DNA from: Anaerolineae bacterium
GTDB lineage: Bacteria; Chloroflexota; Anaerolineae; Aggregatilineales; Phototrophicaceae
Reading direction: 5' to 3'
Assembly (NCBI GenBank): GCA_022822545.1
Contig: JAJEBE010000018.1
Span: forward strand, 1 to 64,000
DNA length: 64,000 bases
The position numbers and the translations under genes are program-made. How positions within the stretch are numbered: the stretch's first letter is position 1; each line of letters begins with the position of its first letter. Positions 33,511-42,534 of this stretch are shown here, piece by piece. The notes beneath the pieces were generated by a model. That model saw nothing but the letters and a program-made list of their open reading frames with translations. It was not told the origin of the DNA and searched no databases.

Positions 33511-33796
33511 CCGACAAACTTGCCATCCCCTGCCTATGCTTTACTCCAACTTTTTCATTCATTGTTGGTGCTCTATTCATCCTCTTTTGGTCTTTTTTCA
33601 TCTTTTTTCATCCTTTGCTTATCTGCCGCTTAGCGTGCTTCACTGTTCACCAAGACGGAGCAACACCAAATACCACAACACCTGGGTATGGCAAAATCGA
33701 TTGGCAGCCGTTATATGGAAATGTCCGCCGCCGCTGATGTATACTGAAAAGTGATATGCCGAGGCAATTCATTGAACTTCCGCCAGGAGCAAGACA

Positions 33797-34762
33797 TTGA
33801 CACAGACGATTGAGCCGGAATTGATCCCGGTCACAACCGCCGCAGATTGGCAGCCCGATCCCAAGACGCCGCGCCGCCGCCCGCCTTGGATCCGCGTCCG
33901 CGCGCCTAGCGGGGAGGCCTACGAGCAAGTGCGTCAGTTGATGCGCGGCAAGACCTTGCATACGGTCTGCGAAGAGGCGCAGTGCCCCAATCTTGGCGAG
34001 TGCTGGGGCAAGGGCACGGCGACATTTCTGATGATGGGGGATACCTGTACGCGCAGTTGCGGCTTCTGTGATATCAAGACCGGGCGGCCGAACCCGCTGG
34101 ACTGGCGCGAGCCGAACCGCATTGCCGAGAGTGTGCAGGCGATGGGCTTGCAGCATGTCGTTATCACCAGCGTCAATCGCGATGATCGCGCCGATGGCGG
34201 CGCCCCGCTCTTCGCCATGGTCATCCGCCGCATTCGTCAGTTGCAGCCGGGGTGTTCGGTCGAGGTTTTGATTCCCGATTTCAAAGGCAGCGAGTTGGCG
34301 CTGAAAATCGTTATGGACGCGCAACCGGAGATTCTTAATCACAACGTGGAAACCGTGCCGCGCCTGTTTAAGCGCGTTCAGCCCCAAGACCGCTACGAGT
34401 GGGCGCTGGCGACCCTCAGCAATGCCAAGCGGATGGATCCGCTGGTGCTGACCAAGAGCGGGATCATGCTCGGCTTGGGTGAAACCATGGACGAGCTCCT
34501 GGAAACGATGGCGGATTTGGTCGATATCGGCGTCGATATTTTGACCTTGGGGCAGTACCTGCAGCCGAGCAAACGGCATTTGCCGATTGAGCGCTATTAT
34601 ACGCCAGCGGAATTTGAGGATTTGCGGCAGCGGGGCTTGAAGATGGGTTTCAAGTGGGTGGAGAGCGGGCCCCTGGTGCGCAGCAGTTATCGGGCGGCGG
34701 AACAGGTCCGCGCCCTATCCGATCTTGATCATTTTCGCAGTCATGCGGCGCGGCTTGGCTGA
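33797..34762 (+). CDS. lipA: Lipoyl synthase
   Basis: A 321-residue radical-SAM enzyme. Two cysteine sets are complete: C58, C63 and C69 in [12 protein letters not shown] for the auxiliary iron-sulphur cluster, and C84-TRS-C88-GF-C91 for the SAM-binding cluster. It inserts two sulphur atoms into protein-bound octanoyl groups to make lipoate for 2-oxoacid dehydrogenases. The start is TTG, with AGGAG seven bases upstream. No lipB gene is adjacent. Confidence 0.95.
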   Translation: MTQTIEPELIPVTTAADWQPDPKTPRRRPPWIRVRAPSGEAYEQVRQLMRGKTLHTVCEEAQCPNLGECWGKGTATFLMMGDTCTRSCGFCDIKTGRPNPLDWREPNRIAESVQAMGLQHVVITSVNRDDRADGGAPLFAMVIRRIRQLQPGCSVEVLIPDFKGSELALKIVMDAQPEILNHNVETVPRLFKRVQPQDRYEWALATLSNAKRMDPLVLTKSGIMLGLGETMDELLETMADLVDIGVDILTLGQYLQPSKRHLPIERYYTPAEFEDLRQRGLKMGFKWVESGPLVRSSYRAAEQVRALSDLDHFRSHAARLG

Positions 34763-34842
34763 ACGCCGGCTATGGCGAATGACAGGCGAGCCAAGCGAAC
34801 GATCGACAACTGGCAGATGCAAAAGATAACAGAGGGAAGAAG

Positions 34843-35415
34843 ATGAGCGCGTTTTTTACCAACCGCCGTGGACAAGCGGAGGCGGAACCACAAGAGGCGG
34901 TGACGGTAATGCCGGCCGGCCGGCCTGTCGGCTTCGATACCGTCATCGGCTCCAATACACAGTTTGAAGGCATCTTTACCAGTTCGGGCAACGTGCGTAT
35001 GGACGGAAAGTTCACGGGCTCGCTTGAGATCAGCGGCAACATTCTGGTCGGCGAATCGGCCGAGATCCGCGCTGATATCAACGCGCGCAATGTCTCTATC
35101 GCCGGTACCGTGCGCGGGAACGTCAGCGGTAATAAAGTGCAATTGCTCCGGACCGGCCGCATTTGGGGTGATATCAGCGCGTCCGCTTTGACAACGGAAG
35201 AAGGCGCATTCATCGATGGCAAGATCACCATGGTTGGGCATTCCGCGACCCGCCCGCCAACGGAAGACGAGGTCATGGCGCGCGAACCGCGGAGCGCCCT
35301 CAAGCAGATGGATGGCGCGCTGGAAAGTGACAGAGGCGACGGCGACGATTATGACGCCGCCGCGCCCGAAGAGGAACCTGAAGAGAGCGCCAGAGAATTA
35401 GGCGACTCCGCCTAA
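34843..35415 (+). CDS. Bactofilin
   Basis: A 190-residue bactofilin-family cytoskeletal protein. The central beta-helical domain runs from about residue 30 to 125 with regularly spaced Gly/hydrophobic repeats (FEGIFTSSGNVRMDGKF, GSLEISGNILVGESAEI). The N-terminal tail is short and the C-terminal tail is acidic (ESDRGDGDDYDAAAPEEE). Bactofilins polymerise without nucleotide and organise envelope synthesis or cell shape. The stop overlaps the stop of the convergent SDR gene. Confidence 0.85.
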   Translation: MSAFFTNRRGQAEAEPQEAVTVMPAGRPVGFDTVIGSNTQFEGIFTSSGNVRMDGKFTGSLEISGNILVGESAEIRADINARNVSIAGTVRGNVSGNKVQLLRTGRIWGDISASALTTEEGAFIDGKITMVGHSATRPPTEDEVMAREPRSALKQMDGALESDRGDGDDYDAAAPEEEPEESARELGDSA

Positions 35416-36182
35416 ATGTCGCCTACGCTCAGTCCGCCATCGAGGACAAATACCGCCCCGGTGGTAAAGTCGGAAGCGGACGAAGCGAGGAATTGCGCGA
35501 TCCCGGTGAAATCGCCCGGCTGGCCGATGCGACCGACCGGCGTCCGCGCCAGAATCGGTTCCAGCAAGTCGGCATTCGCCCATAGCGCCTGGGCGAACTT
35601 CGTCTGCGCTAAGCCCGGCGCGATGGCGTTGACCTGAATGTTGTCCCCGCCTAATTCAACCGCCAGCGTCTTGGTCAAACTGATAACCGCCGCCTTGGTG
35701 ATGCTGTAGATGCCTTGGTAGCGGCCTGGGTTCAAGCCGACGATCGAGGCGACATTGATGATCTTGCCGCCGCCGTCCGCGCGCATGGCTTTGACCGCCG
35801 CCTGGCTTAGCCAAATATTGCCCATCAGATTCACATCGAGCGTCTTCCGCCAATAGCTGTCGTCCGCCTCGAGTATGGTGCCAAAGTGCGGATTGGTCGC
35901 CGCATTAGTGACCAGGATGTCGAGCTTGCCGTAATGACTTTGGGTCTTCTCGACGAGGGCCTGGAGCGCGGCTTTGTCGCCGTTGTGGGCGGCAATGGCG
36001 ATTGCCTCGCCACCGGCGCTGCGGATTGCCTCCGCCGCGATGTCCAAGGCGCCCTGCTTGCGGCTCGCCAAGACGACTTTGGCGCCGGCCCGCGCATACT
36101 GCTGCGCGATGGCTTTGCCGATGCCGCGCGACGCGCCGGTCACGATAGCGACGCGACCCGAAAGATCAAATATGTCTGTCAC
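35412..36182 (-). CDS. Short-chain dehydrogenase/reductase
   Basis: A 256-residue classical SDR. The cofactor motif TGASRGIGKA, NAATN in place of the usual NNAG, and the catalytic Ser/Tyr/Lys set (VASIVG, YQGIYSITKAAV) are present, followed by IAPGLAQT. Substrate is unknown; many relatives are annotated as 3-oxoacyl-ACP or glucose dehydrogenases. It lies downstream of the polysaccharide cluster on the same strand, 26 bases after the Wzz-like gene, and may be co-transcribed. Confidence 0.82.
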   Translation of the reverse strand: MTDIFDLSGRVAIVTGASRGIGKAIAQQYARAGAKVVLASRKQGALDIAAEAIRSAGGEAIAIAAHNGDKAALQALVEKTQSHYGKLDILVTNAATNPHFGTILEADDSYWRKTLDVNLMGNIWLSQAAVKAMRADGGGKIINVASIVGLNPGRYQGIYSITKAAVISLTKTLAVELGGDNIQVNAIAPGLAQTKFAQALWANADLLEPILARTPVGRIGQPGDFTGIAQFLASSASDFTTGAVFVLDGGLSVGDI

Positions 36183-36208
36183 GATGCCTTCCTATTTTCA
36201 TGCGCCAA

Positions 36209-36886
36209 TTATGCTCGCTCGCTGGGAATGCTGCCTAAGAGCGTTATGCCCATGCGGCGCAGGTCATCTTGATGATAAATAGTCGGATCGACATATTCGG
36301 CGAAGAAGGCCAGCGCCAGGCCGATCAAGAGCGCGATGCCCAGCCGAATCAACGGCGTCAGGCGAGAAACCAAGGCTGGCGGCGCTGCTGTGACTGTCGC
36401 CGGATCGAGGATGGTCACAAGCGCTGCTTCGCCGCCGAGCTGCGGGAAATAGGTCTGGCTGCGGCTGGTCAAGACGATCATCGCGGCGTCGATCATCGCG
36501 CGCAAGTCGTCGCTGTTTCCGTGACTGAAGTAGATGACGCCGATGTTGCGGGCGTTATCGGCGGTGATCTGCAAGCTCCCCAGCGGCAGCTCGGCATCGT
36601 CCAATTGCATTCGGATTTCTTCGCGGAAGCTGGCGCTGCGTACCCAATCAGTCAGGGCGTCAACCGTGTGTTCGGATGCTTGCCAGACATCGGTGTAATC
36701 GCCATCGCGTTGGGGCAGGTTAAGCTTCTGCGCGGCGCTGTAACGCACTTGTGCGATGTAGCCGCTGGCGCTGCTCGGCGCGGTGTTGAGCAGATCGGGG
36801 ATGGCGATGACCCCGCCCAGGAGTACGGGCAGCGCAATCAGCCACCAGCGGCGGAGGAGGATACGAATCAACTCGATATATTCCAT
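36209..36886 (-). CDS. Wzz-like chain-length determinant protein
   Basis: A 225-residue membrane protein with an N-terminal helix (WWLIALPVLLGGVIAIP), a roughly 150-residue extracytoplasmic part, and a C-terminal helix (LIRLGIALLIGLALAFFAEYVDP) followed by a short cytoplasmic tail ending in a GITLLGSIP motif. This two-helix layout and the EYVDPTI after helix 2 fit Wzz/capsule chain-length regulators. The BY-kinase-like ATPase at the other end of the cluster would be its cytoplasmic partner. Its start lies 4 bases after the GT4 gene. Confidence 0.72.
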   Translation of the reverse strand: MEYIELIRILLRRWWLIALPVLLGGVIAIPDLLNTAPSSASGYIAQVRYSAAQKLNLPQRDGDYTDVWQASEHTVDALTDWVRSASFREEIRMQLDDAELPLGSLQITADNARNIGVIYFSHGNSDDLRAMIDAAMIVLTSRSQTYFPQLGGEAALVTILDPATVTAAPPALVSRLTPLIRLGIALLIGLALAFFAEYVDPTIYHQDDLRRMGITLLGSIPSERA

Positions 36887-36890
36887 TGGC

Positions 36891-38036
36891 TTATCCTTCA
36901 GCGGCTACGACGGGATCCTTGAATTGAAACTTGCGTCTGGCTTGATGCGCTTGCCATGCCTGTTCGGTGTAGGCCCGGATGCGTTCGACAAATATAGATG
37001 TATCGAAGCGCAGCGCATGGCTGCGAATCCTTTCCAAATTGTACGCGTCGGGGTCAAAGTTGCGCCAGACTTCTTTGAGGCTTTCTACGGTGGCGCAAGC
37101 AAAGAACTCGCCGGTGACCGCCGGTATGACGGTATCAAGCGCGCCGCCGCCGCCAAAGGCGATCACAGGCCGGCCGGCCGCTTGAGCCTGGACCGGGGTG
37201 ATGCCGAAGTCCTCCAGGCCGGGGAAGATCAGCGCTCTGCATTTCGCCATCAGCCCGGGCAGGTCTTCATCGGATACGAAACCGAGGAATTCGACTGTGT
37301 CGCCGGCCAAGCCGCGCAGACGATCCAGGTCGCGTCCGGCTCCGGCGATCTTGAGCGGCAGGCGCAATTCCGCCGCTGCTTTCACCGCCAGGTCAATGCG
37401 CTTGTAGGGGATGAGCCGCGAGACGATCAGGTAATAGTCCTTAACGGCAGCGGCCGGCGCTGGCGTAAAGCGGCTGGTATCGACTGGCGGGAAGATGACG
37501 CTGGCATCGCGGTTGTAATACCGGCTGATCCGCTTCTTGACGGCGTTGCTGATGGCGATGAAATGCGAGACCCTCTGCGCGGCGGCGTAATCCCAGCGCC
37601 GCAGCAGCGCGACCAGCGGCTTCAGCAGCCAGCGGGCGCTGAGGCCCAGTTCTTCGCCTTCGAGGTAATTGTCCAATTGCCAAACATAACGTGTTGGCGC
37701 CAGGCAGTAGCAGATATGCAAGGCGCGCTCGTCGAATTGCAGGCCGTGGCAGAACCCGCTCTTGTTGCTGAGGATCACGTCAAAATCGGAGAGCCGCAAA
37801 TTATGCCAGGCCAGGGGATAGAGCGGCAGGTAAGCTTGATGTCGTTGCTGTATGGCCGGCAGCTTGTCCAGCCAGAGAGGGCGAATATCCCAATCGCGAT
37901 AATGCGCTGGCATGCGCTCAGGCGCGTAGATGGCGGTGTATATCGGACTGGCGTGAAATTGGCGGGCGAGGACGTCCAGTACGTCTTCAGCGCCGCCGAT
38001 CTGATTGAGCCAGTCGTGTACGAGCGCGAGCTTCAA
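36891..38036 (-). CDS. Glycosyltransferase, GT4 family
   Basis: A 381-residue GT-B enzyme: LALVHDWLNQIGGAEDVLDVL at the start (glycine-rich acceptor loop, shown in part), DVILSNKSGF, YLIVSRLIPYKRIDLAV (donor domain), and EDFGITPVQAQAAGRPVIAF with the conserved E-x7-E motif. The TTG at 38036 is preferred because AAGG precedes it and the protein begins directly with the first beta strand; an in-frame GTG at 38078 adds 14 residues. It belongs to the surface-polysaccharide cluster and probably acts on a lipid-linked intermediate. Confidence 0.85.
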   Translation of the reverse strand: MKLALVHDWLNQIGGAEDVLDVLARQFHASPIYTAIYAPERMPAHYRDWDIRPLWLDKLPAIQQRHQAYLPLYPLAWHNLRLSDFDVILSNKSGFCHGLQFDERALHICYCLAPTRYVWQLDNYLEGEELGLSARWLLKPLVALLRRWDYAAAQRVSHFIAISNAVKKRISRYYNRDASVIFPPVDTSRFTPAPAAAVKDYYLIVSRLIPYKRIDLAVKAAAELRLPLKIAGAGRDLDRLRGLAGDTVEFLGFVSDEDLPGLMAKCRALIFPGLEDFGITPVQAQAAGRPVIAFGGGGALDTVIPAVTGEFFACATVESLKEVWRNFDPDAYNLERIRSHALRFDTSIFVERIRAYTEQAWQAHQARRKFQFKDPVVAAEG

Positions 38037-38093
38037 ATTCCTGCCTTCTTTCACTGGCGCGCCAATCGATTCTACCACGTTCGCGCCTGGCCC

Positions 38094-38759
38094 TTAGCCG
38101 ATGATCAGGTTGCGGACGGGCGCGAAGGTGCGCCGATGTTCCGGGCAGGGACCGTGCTGTTGGAGGGCGCGGCGATGCCCGGCCGTGCCATAGCCCTTGT
38201 GCTTTGCGAAACCATATTGCGGGTAACGCCTGTCCAGATCCCGCATGTGTTTGTCACGCCAGACTTTGGCGATGACGCTGGCGCAGGCGATGCTGAGCGA
38301 GCGCTTGTCGCCCTCGACGATGCTGACTTGTGGAATATCATGGCGTTCAGGAAAGAGCATGTAATCGAGAAAGAGGCAATCGGGCTGAATATCACTTCGG
38401 TCAAGCGCTTGTTCCAGCGCTGACTGCATTGCTGCTTTGGTGGCGTTGACAATGCCGAGGCGATCAATCTCGGCGGAGCTGCTCTGGCCGATGCCCCAAG
38501 CCAAAGCGATATCCTTAATCGTCGTCTCCAGCGACTCTCGCTGCAAGGGCGTCATCTCTTTGCTGTCGCGGACGCCGCGTAGCGATTTGCTCAGGTCGTC
38601 CCGCTCCAGGGGCAGGGCGACCGCCGCCGCCGCGACCGGGCCCGCCAGCGGACCTCGGCCCGCTTCGTCCATGCCGAAGATGATGCGGCAGCCGGCGCGG
38701 TAGTAGTGGCGTTCGTGATGTAGGCTAGCTGTCTTCGGCGCTCGCGGCGAGCTTGGCAT
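38094..38759 (-). CDS. rnhB: Ribonuclease HII
   Basis: A 221-residue enzyme. The family start GMDEAGRGPLAGPV provides the first two carboxylates, and LFLDYMLFPE and VIAKVWRDKHM carry further conserved residues; GFAKHKGYGT is the RNase HII signature. It cleaves RNA in DNA hybrids, including single ribonucleotides. The ATG at 38759, with GAGGT five bases upstream, is the best start and overlaps the preceding glycosyltransferase by 35 bases. Its presence inside a polysaccharide cluster is a chance of genome organisation as far as can be seen. Confidence 0.9.
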   Translation of the reverse strand: MPSSPRAPKTASLHHERHYYRAGCRIIFGMDEAGRGPLAGPVAAAAVALPLERDDLSKSLRGVRDSKEMTPLQRESLETTIKDIALAWGIGQSSSAEIDRLGIVNATKAAMQSALEQALDRSDIQPDCLFLDYMLFPERHDIPQVSIVEGDKRSLSIACASVIAKVWRDKHMRDLDRRYPQYGFAKHKGYGTAGHRRALQQHGPCPEHRRTFAPVRNLIIG

Positions 38760-39480
38760 AACAACCTCTGCGCCAGTTGCGGCGTATCTCCCAGATTTCG
38801 CGCAGCATGTGGATGGAATCGTCCCAAAGCCGCATGGTGGAATACGGGTCGTAGTACCAGGTGATCGGCACTTCCTTGACCTTGTAACCGCGTTTCTTGG
38901 CGATATAGAGCAACTCGACATCAAAGCCGATGCCGTTCATACGTTGCACTTTGAAGAGGTCAAGCGCGGCGGCGGCGCTGAACATTTTGAAGCCGCACTG
39001 TGTATCTTCGTAATCGTTAATTGCGGCGAGCTTGATGATGAAATTATTGATTCTGCCCATAAGGTGACGGTACTCCGGTTCGCCGACCCGCGTGGCGCCG
39101 GGCGCTTCGCGGCTGGCAATGACGAGATCGTAGCCGGTCGTCGCCGGGGGCAAGAAGTGCACGAGATCGTCAATCCGCATCGACAGGTCGGCGTCGCAAA
39201 TGAAGCGCCACTGGCCGCCGGCGGTGTGCATCCCTTGCTTTACCGCCAAGCCTTTGCCGCGCAGATTATCGGGCGAACGAATCACATTCAGATAACTGTA
39301 GTCGCGGGCGCATTCCAGCGCGACCTCATGGGTGCGGTCATGGCTGCCATTTTCGACGATAATGACCTCGGCGCAATAATCCTGCGCGCTCAGAAAGCGA
39401 TCAATCTGCTCGAGGCTGGGCGGCAGACGAGTTTCTTCATTATGCGCCGGTATTATGATGCTCAGGAAGGGCTTGCTCAA
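38725..39480 (-). CDS. GT2 glycosyltransferase, dolichyl-phosphate-glucosyltransferase-like
   Basis: A 251-residue GT-A enzyme: LSIIIPAHNEETRLPPSL, VENGSHDRTHE, CDADLSMRI (DxD equivalent), and a C-terminal region with RRGYKVKEVPITWYYDP, typical of enzymes forming polyprenyl-phosphate glucose. Unlike the ArnC-like protein at 25 kb it lacks C-terminal membrane helices. The start is TTG. It is part of the minus-strand glycan cluster and overlaps rnhB. Confidence 0.82.
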   Translation of the reverse strand: MSKPFLSIIIPAHNEETRLPPSLEQIDRFLSAQDYCAEVIIVENGSHDRTHEVALECARDYSYLNVIRSPDNLRGKGLAVKQGMHTAGGQWRFICDADLSMRIDDLVHFLPPATTGYDLVIASREAPGATRVGEPEYRHLMGRINNFIIKLAAINDYEDTQCGFKMFSAAAALDLFKVQRMNGIGFDVELLYIAKKRGYKVKEVPITWYYDPYSTMRLWDDSIHMLREIWEIRRNWRRGCYAKLAASAEDS

Positions 39481-39605
39481 AGCATGGTCTCCAGACGAGA
39501 GCGAACTGCCATGTCACATTTACTGACTGTATCATATGTTAAAAAGATCATTTATGCACTTGCGCATTGTTTCACTGGCTTCTTGGGGACGCTTGGCTTC
39601 TGCGG

Positions 39606-40556
39606 CTACGGACGCGTCAGCATGCTATCGATGTAGTCATCATCAACACGCTTTCGCGCCTGAATGCCCCGGCGTTTTGACAGCGTACTGCGAATGGTCA
39701 GGAGACCGGTAATCATGCCGCGCAGGCGGGCCCGCGCTTCGGGGCCGCGCCATGCCCTAAGCGCGGAAAAGGCAAGCGCTAGCTGCCTGGACAGTATCTT
39801 TACGCCGTATTTTCGCAACAAGCTGGCTGGCACATTTTTAATGACCAACCAGATGCCATTGCGGCCATCGTAGTAGCTGGCGGTTGCTCCGCCGCCGGTG
39901 GCAGACAAGTGATGATAGACGACGGCCTGAGGCGTATACCAGACCTTGTAGCCTGTGAGCTGGGCGCGCCAGGCGAGATCGATATCTTCCAGGAGAAAGA
40001 AGAAATCGTCATCAAGCGAGCCGATCTCGTCAAGCATGGAGCGGCGGTAGGCGGCCGAACCCCCGCAGGCGGAGAAGACGTATTCGCCGCTATCGTATTG
40101 CCCGCGGTCGGTTTGCCAGGCGCCGCGATTGCCGGCGCGCCCATCGCTGGTGAAGAAGTCGCCGGCGGTATGGAAGCGATCGCGGGCATCGAAAAGCAGC
40201 ATCTTGCTCGCGACGATGCCAACATCCGGCCGCGCGTCAAAAGCGGCGATAACTTCGGCTGCCCAGTGTTCGTCGACCTCGGTGTCGTTGTTGAGCAGGG
40301 CGATGAACTCCGTCGACGCGGTCTCAATGCCGGTATTGCAGGCGCCGGTAAAGCCGCGGTTCTCCGGCAGTTCAATCAGCCGGACTTCGGGATACTCGGC
40401 TTTGACATAGGCCTGCGAGTCATCAGCCGAAGCATTGTCCACGAGAATAACTTCAATATCGGCTGCCTTCTGTCGGCGCAGGGCATTGAGACAAGTCTCG
40501 AGAAAGTCTTTGCCGTTCCAGTTTGGGATGACGACGGAAAGGCGCGCTTCCCCCAT
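39606..40556 (-). CDS. GT2 glycosyltransferase, rhamnosyltransferase-like
   Basis: A 316-residue enzyme: LSVVIPNWNGKDFLETCL, VDNASADDS, LNNDTEVDEHWA (DxD equivalent), LDDDFFFLLEDIDLAWRAQ. This pattern is common among rhamnosyl- and related transferases of cell-surface glycans. Its ATG overlaps the TGA of rfbD by one base (TGATG), so it is translated together with the dTDP-sugar reductase, which fits a deoxyhexose donor. Acceptor unknown. Confidence 0.85.
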   Translation of the reverse strand: MGEARLSVVIPNWNGKDFLETCLNALRRQKAADIEVILVDNASADDSQAYVKAEYPEVRLIELPENRGFTGACNTGIETASTEFIALLNNDTEVDEHWAAEVIAAFDARPDVGIVASKMLLFDARDRFHTAGDFFTSDGRAGNRGAWQTDRGQYDSGEYVFSACGGSAAYRRSMLDEIGSLDDDFFFLLEDIDLAWRAQLTGYKVWYTPQAVVYHHLSATGGGATASYYDGRNGIWLVIKNVPASLLRKYGVKILSRQLALAFSALRAWRGPEARARLRGMITGLLTIRSTLSKRRGIQARKRVDDDYIDSMLTRP

Positions 40557-41416
40557 CAGGCGGCTGCCTCGGCCCTCAGGAAAGCGCGCAGGGCTTCTCC
40601 CCAGGGGCGCAACTCAATGCCGAGGCTGCGGCCGGCGATATTTGCCATGGGACTGTATTCCGGCGGCAGCGAGGGGCGTTGCCATTCGTGGCGGCTGATG
40701 CGCGCGATCGGCGTGTCCGCGTAGCCGGACTTATCGAGAATGGCGCGGGCGAATTGCCAGCGGCTGACCGCGCCTTGATTAACCAGATGATAGCTGCCGA
40801 AGCGTTCCGTCTCGATCAGCTTCGCGATAGCGGCCGCGAGATCGTCCGTGTAGGTGGGGTTGGCGACTTCGTTGCTGACGACGCGCAGTGGCTTGCCAGC
40901 GGCGGCGGCGGACCGGATGGCGTGAACGAAGTTGCCGCCGCCATGGGCGAAGAGCCAGGCGGAACGGACAATGTAGTGCTGCGGATTAACCTCGGTGATG
41001 GCGCGCTCGCCGTACCATTTGCTGTAACCGTAGGGATTGATGGGATTGGGTCGATCAACCTCGGTGTAAGGCTGGTCTTTCGCGCCGTCGAAAACCTCGT
41101 TGCTGCTGACGTACAGGATCGGGATATTCCTTTGGGAAGTGATCGCCGCTAGGTGAGCGGTGGCGACGCCGTTGACGAGTAGCGCTTTGTTCGGATCTAG
41201 CGCGCAGCCGTTGACATCGGTCCAGGCGGCCAGGTGCAGGATGAGTTCGGGCGATGTTCGCCGGACGAGATCACGCGCGTCGGCGTAGTTGGTCAAATCG
41301 AGAACGTGCCTGACATCGCCGACGATATCGGTGTCAATTACATCATGCCGCTCGGCAAGCTGCTGCCGCAGTTGCGAGCCAAGTTTGCCAGCGGCGCCGG
41401 TGAGCAAGATTCTCAT
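40556..41416 (-). CDS. rfbD: dTDP-4-dehydrorhamnose reductase
   Basis: From the ATG at 41416 the protein has 286 residues beginning MRILLTGAAGKLG, the Rossmann motif. SSNEVFDGAKDQPYTEVD and NPYGYSKWYGE (Tyr/Lys catalytic pair) are diagnostic of RmlD/RfbD. It reduces the 4-keto group to give dTDP-rhamnose or a related 6-deoxyhexose. A 51-codon upstream extension to 41569 lacks family sequence and overlaps rfbB, so it is rejected. No rfbC epimerase gene lies in the cluster. Confidence 0.88.
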   Translation of the reverse strand: MRILLTGAAGKLGSQLRQQLAERHDVIDTDIVGDVRHVLDLTNYADARDLVRRTSPELILHLAAWTDVNGCALDPNKALLVNGVATAHLAAITSQRNIPILYVSSNEVFDGAKDQPYTEVDRPNPINPYGYSKWYGERAITEVNPQHYIVRSAWLFAHGGGNFVHAIRSAAAAGKPLRVVSNEVANPTYTDDLAAAIAKLIETERFGSYHLVNQGAVSRWQFARAILDKSGYADTPIARISRHEWQRPSLPPEYSPMANIAGRSLGIELRPWGEALRAFLRAEAAA

Positions 41417-41480
41417 CTGATGCGGACCAGGTCTGCGGGCGTCGATTCCAGGAACTCGAAAGCAAAGTCGCGACTGACAC

Positions 41481-42503
41481 TCAGCGTATGGATGCCAGCC
41501 GCTCTGTGTATTGCCGTTTGTAGTATTCGAGATACTCGCCAGTTTTGATCTTGCGCCACCACCATTCATTCTCCTGATACCAGCCTACGGTCGCTGCGAG
41601 ACCGTCTTCAAAATCATATTGCCGTTGCCAGCCCAATGCGCGCGCCTTTTCCGCCGTCATTGCATAACGCCGGTCGTGCCCTTCGCGGTCGGGCACATGA
41701 CGAATCAATGAGGCCGGTTTGCCCAGCAACTCAAGAATGCGCCGCGTCACATCGATATTGTGCCGCTGATTCTCGCCGGCGAGATTGTAAGCTTCGCCCG
41801 TCTTGCCAAAATGCAGAATACAGTCGACGCCGCGCGCATGGTCATCGACATAAAGCCAATCGCGGATCTGCTTGCCATCCCCGTAGAGGGGCAGCGGACG
41901 GTCGTCCATGGCTTCGGTGGTGAAGAGGGGGACGAGCTTTTCCGGATATTGATAGGGGCCGTAGGTATTGCTGCCGCGCGTGATGACGATGTCCATGCCG
42001 TAGGTCACGTGATAGGCGCGCGCCATCAACTCGCCACCGGCTTTGCTGGCGGCGTAGGGACTGTTGGGCAGAAAACGATCGTCCTCAACCGAGAAGCCGA
42101 CCTCGATATCGCCGTAGACTTCGTCGGTGGAAACTTGGCAGAAGCGTTCAATGCCATGCTTTCTGCCTTCGTCGAGTAAGATGTAGGCGCCGACGACATC
42201 GGTATGGATGAAGGCATCGGGCTCAATGATGCTGCGGTCCACATGGCTCTCGGCGGCGAAGTTGACGATTGTGTCGATCGCGTAATGCTCCAGCGCGCGC
42301 TGCACTGCGCGGCGGTCGGCAATATCGCCGCGTTCAAAGCGATAATTCTCCTCGTCGCTAACCGGTAGCAAGTTGTCCACATTGCCGGCGTAGGTGAGCT
42401 TGTCGTAGCAGATGATATTGTATTCGGGATAGGCGGCGACCATGTGCCGCAGGAAAGCGCTGCCGATAAAGCCTGCGCCGCCGGTAACGAGGATGTTCTT
42501 CAT
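41481..42503 (-). CDS. rfbB: dTDP-glucose 4,6-dehydratase
   Basis: A 340-residue extended SDR: VTGGAGFIGSAF, AAESHVDRSI, VSTDEVYGDIE (Thr/Asp/Glu of the catalytic set), PYAASKAGGE with Tyr/Lys, and RGSNTYGPYQYPEKLVP. It converts dTDP-glucose to dTDP-4-keto-6-deoxyglucose, the branch point for rhamnose and for the 4-amino sugar of the WecE pathway. It is 31 bases after rfbA and 64 bases before rfbD. Confidence 0.93.
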   Translation of the reverse strand: MKNILVTGGAGFIGSAFLRHMVAAYPEYNIICYDKLTYAGNVDNLLPVSDEENYRFERGDIADRRAVQRALEHYAIDTIVNFAAESHVDRSIIEPDAFIHTDVVGAYILLDEGRKHGIERFCQVSTDEVYGDIEVGFSVEDDRFLPNSPYAASKAGGELMARAYHVTYGMDIVITRGSNTYGPYQYPEKLVPLFTTEAMDDRPLPLYGDGKQIRDWLYVDDHARGVDCILHFGKTGEAYNLAGENQRHNIDVTRRILELLGKPASLIRHVPDREGHDRRYAMTAEKARALGWQRQYDFEDGLAATVGWYQENEWWWRKIKTGEYLEYYKRQYTERLASIR

Positions 42504-42534
42504 CGCGTCTCCACCATTGTGTTCTGCCGGTTCC

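Larger units (their letters stand above)
32857..33796. other. Large gene-free stretch with palindromic repeats
   Basis: About 940 bases without a credible gene. Open frames of up to 100 codons exist (33155-33507) but consist of low-complexity, repeat-derived sequence with no ribosome-binding site. The region contains two 29-base palindromic repeats, a degenerate copy of the palindrome from 2.66 kb, a run of CCAACA-type words at 33355-33435, and a T-rich block near 33590-33615. Just before the lipA start lies TATACT at 33740-33745, a possible -10 box. Confidence 0.5.

Noticed and set aside
36783..38423. 546-codon plus-strand frame across the glycosyltransferase and Wzz-like genes
   Set aside because: Antisense shadow; the minus-strand genes have correct motifs and overlapping operon spacing.
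41417..41569. N-terminal extension of rfbD
   Set aside because: It would overlap the 3' end of rfbB and lacks family sequence; the Rossmann motif starts right at the ATG at 41416.
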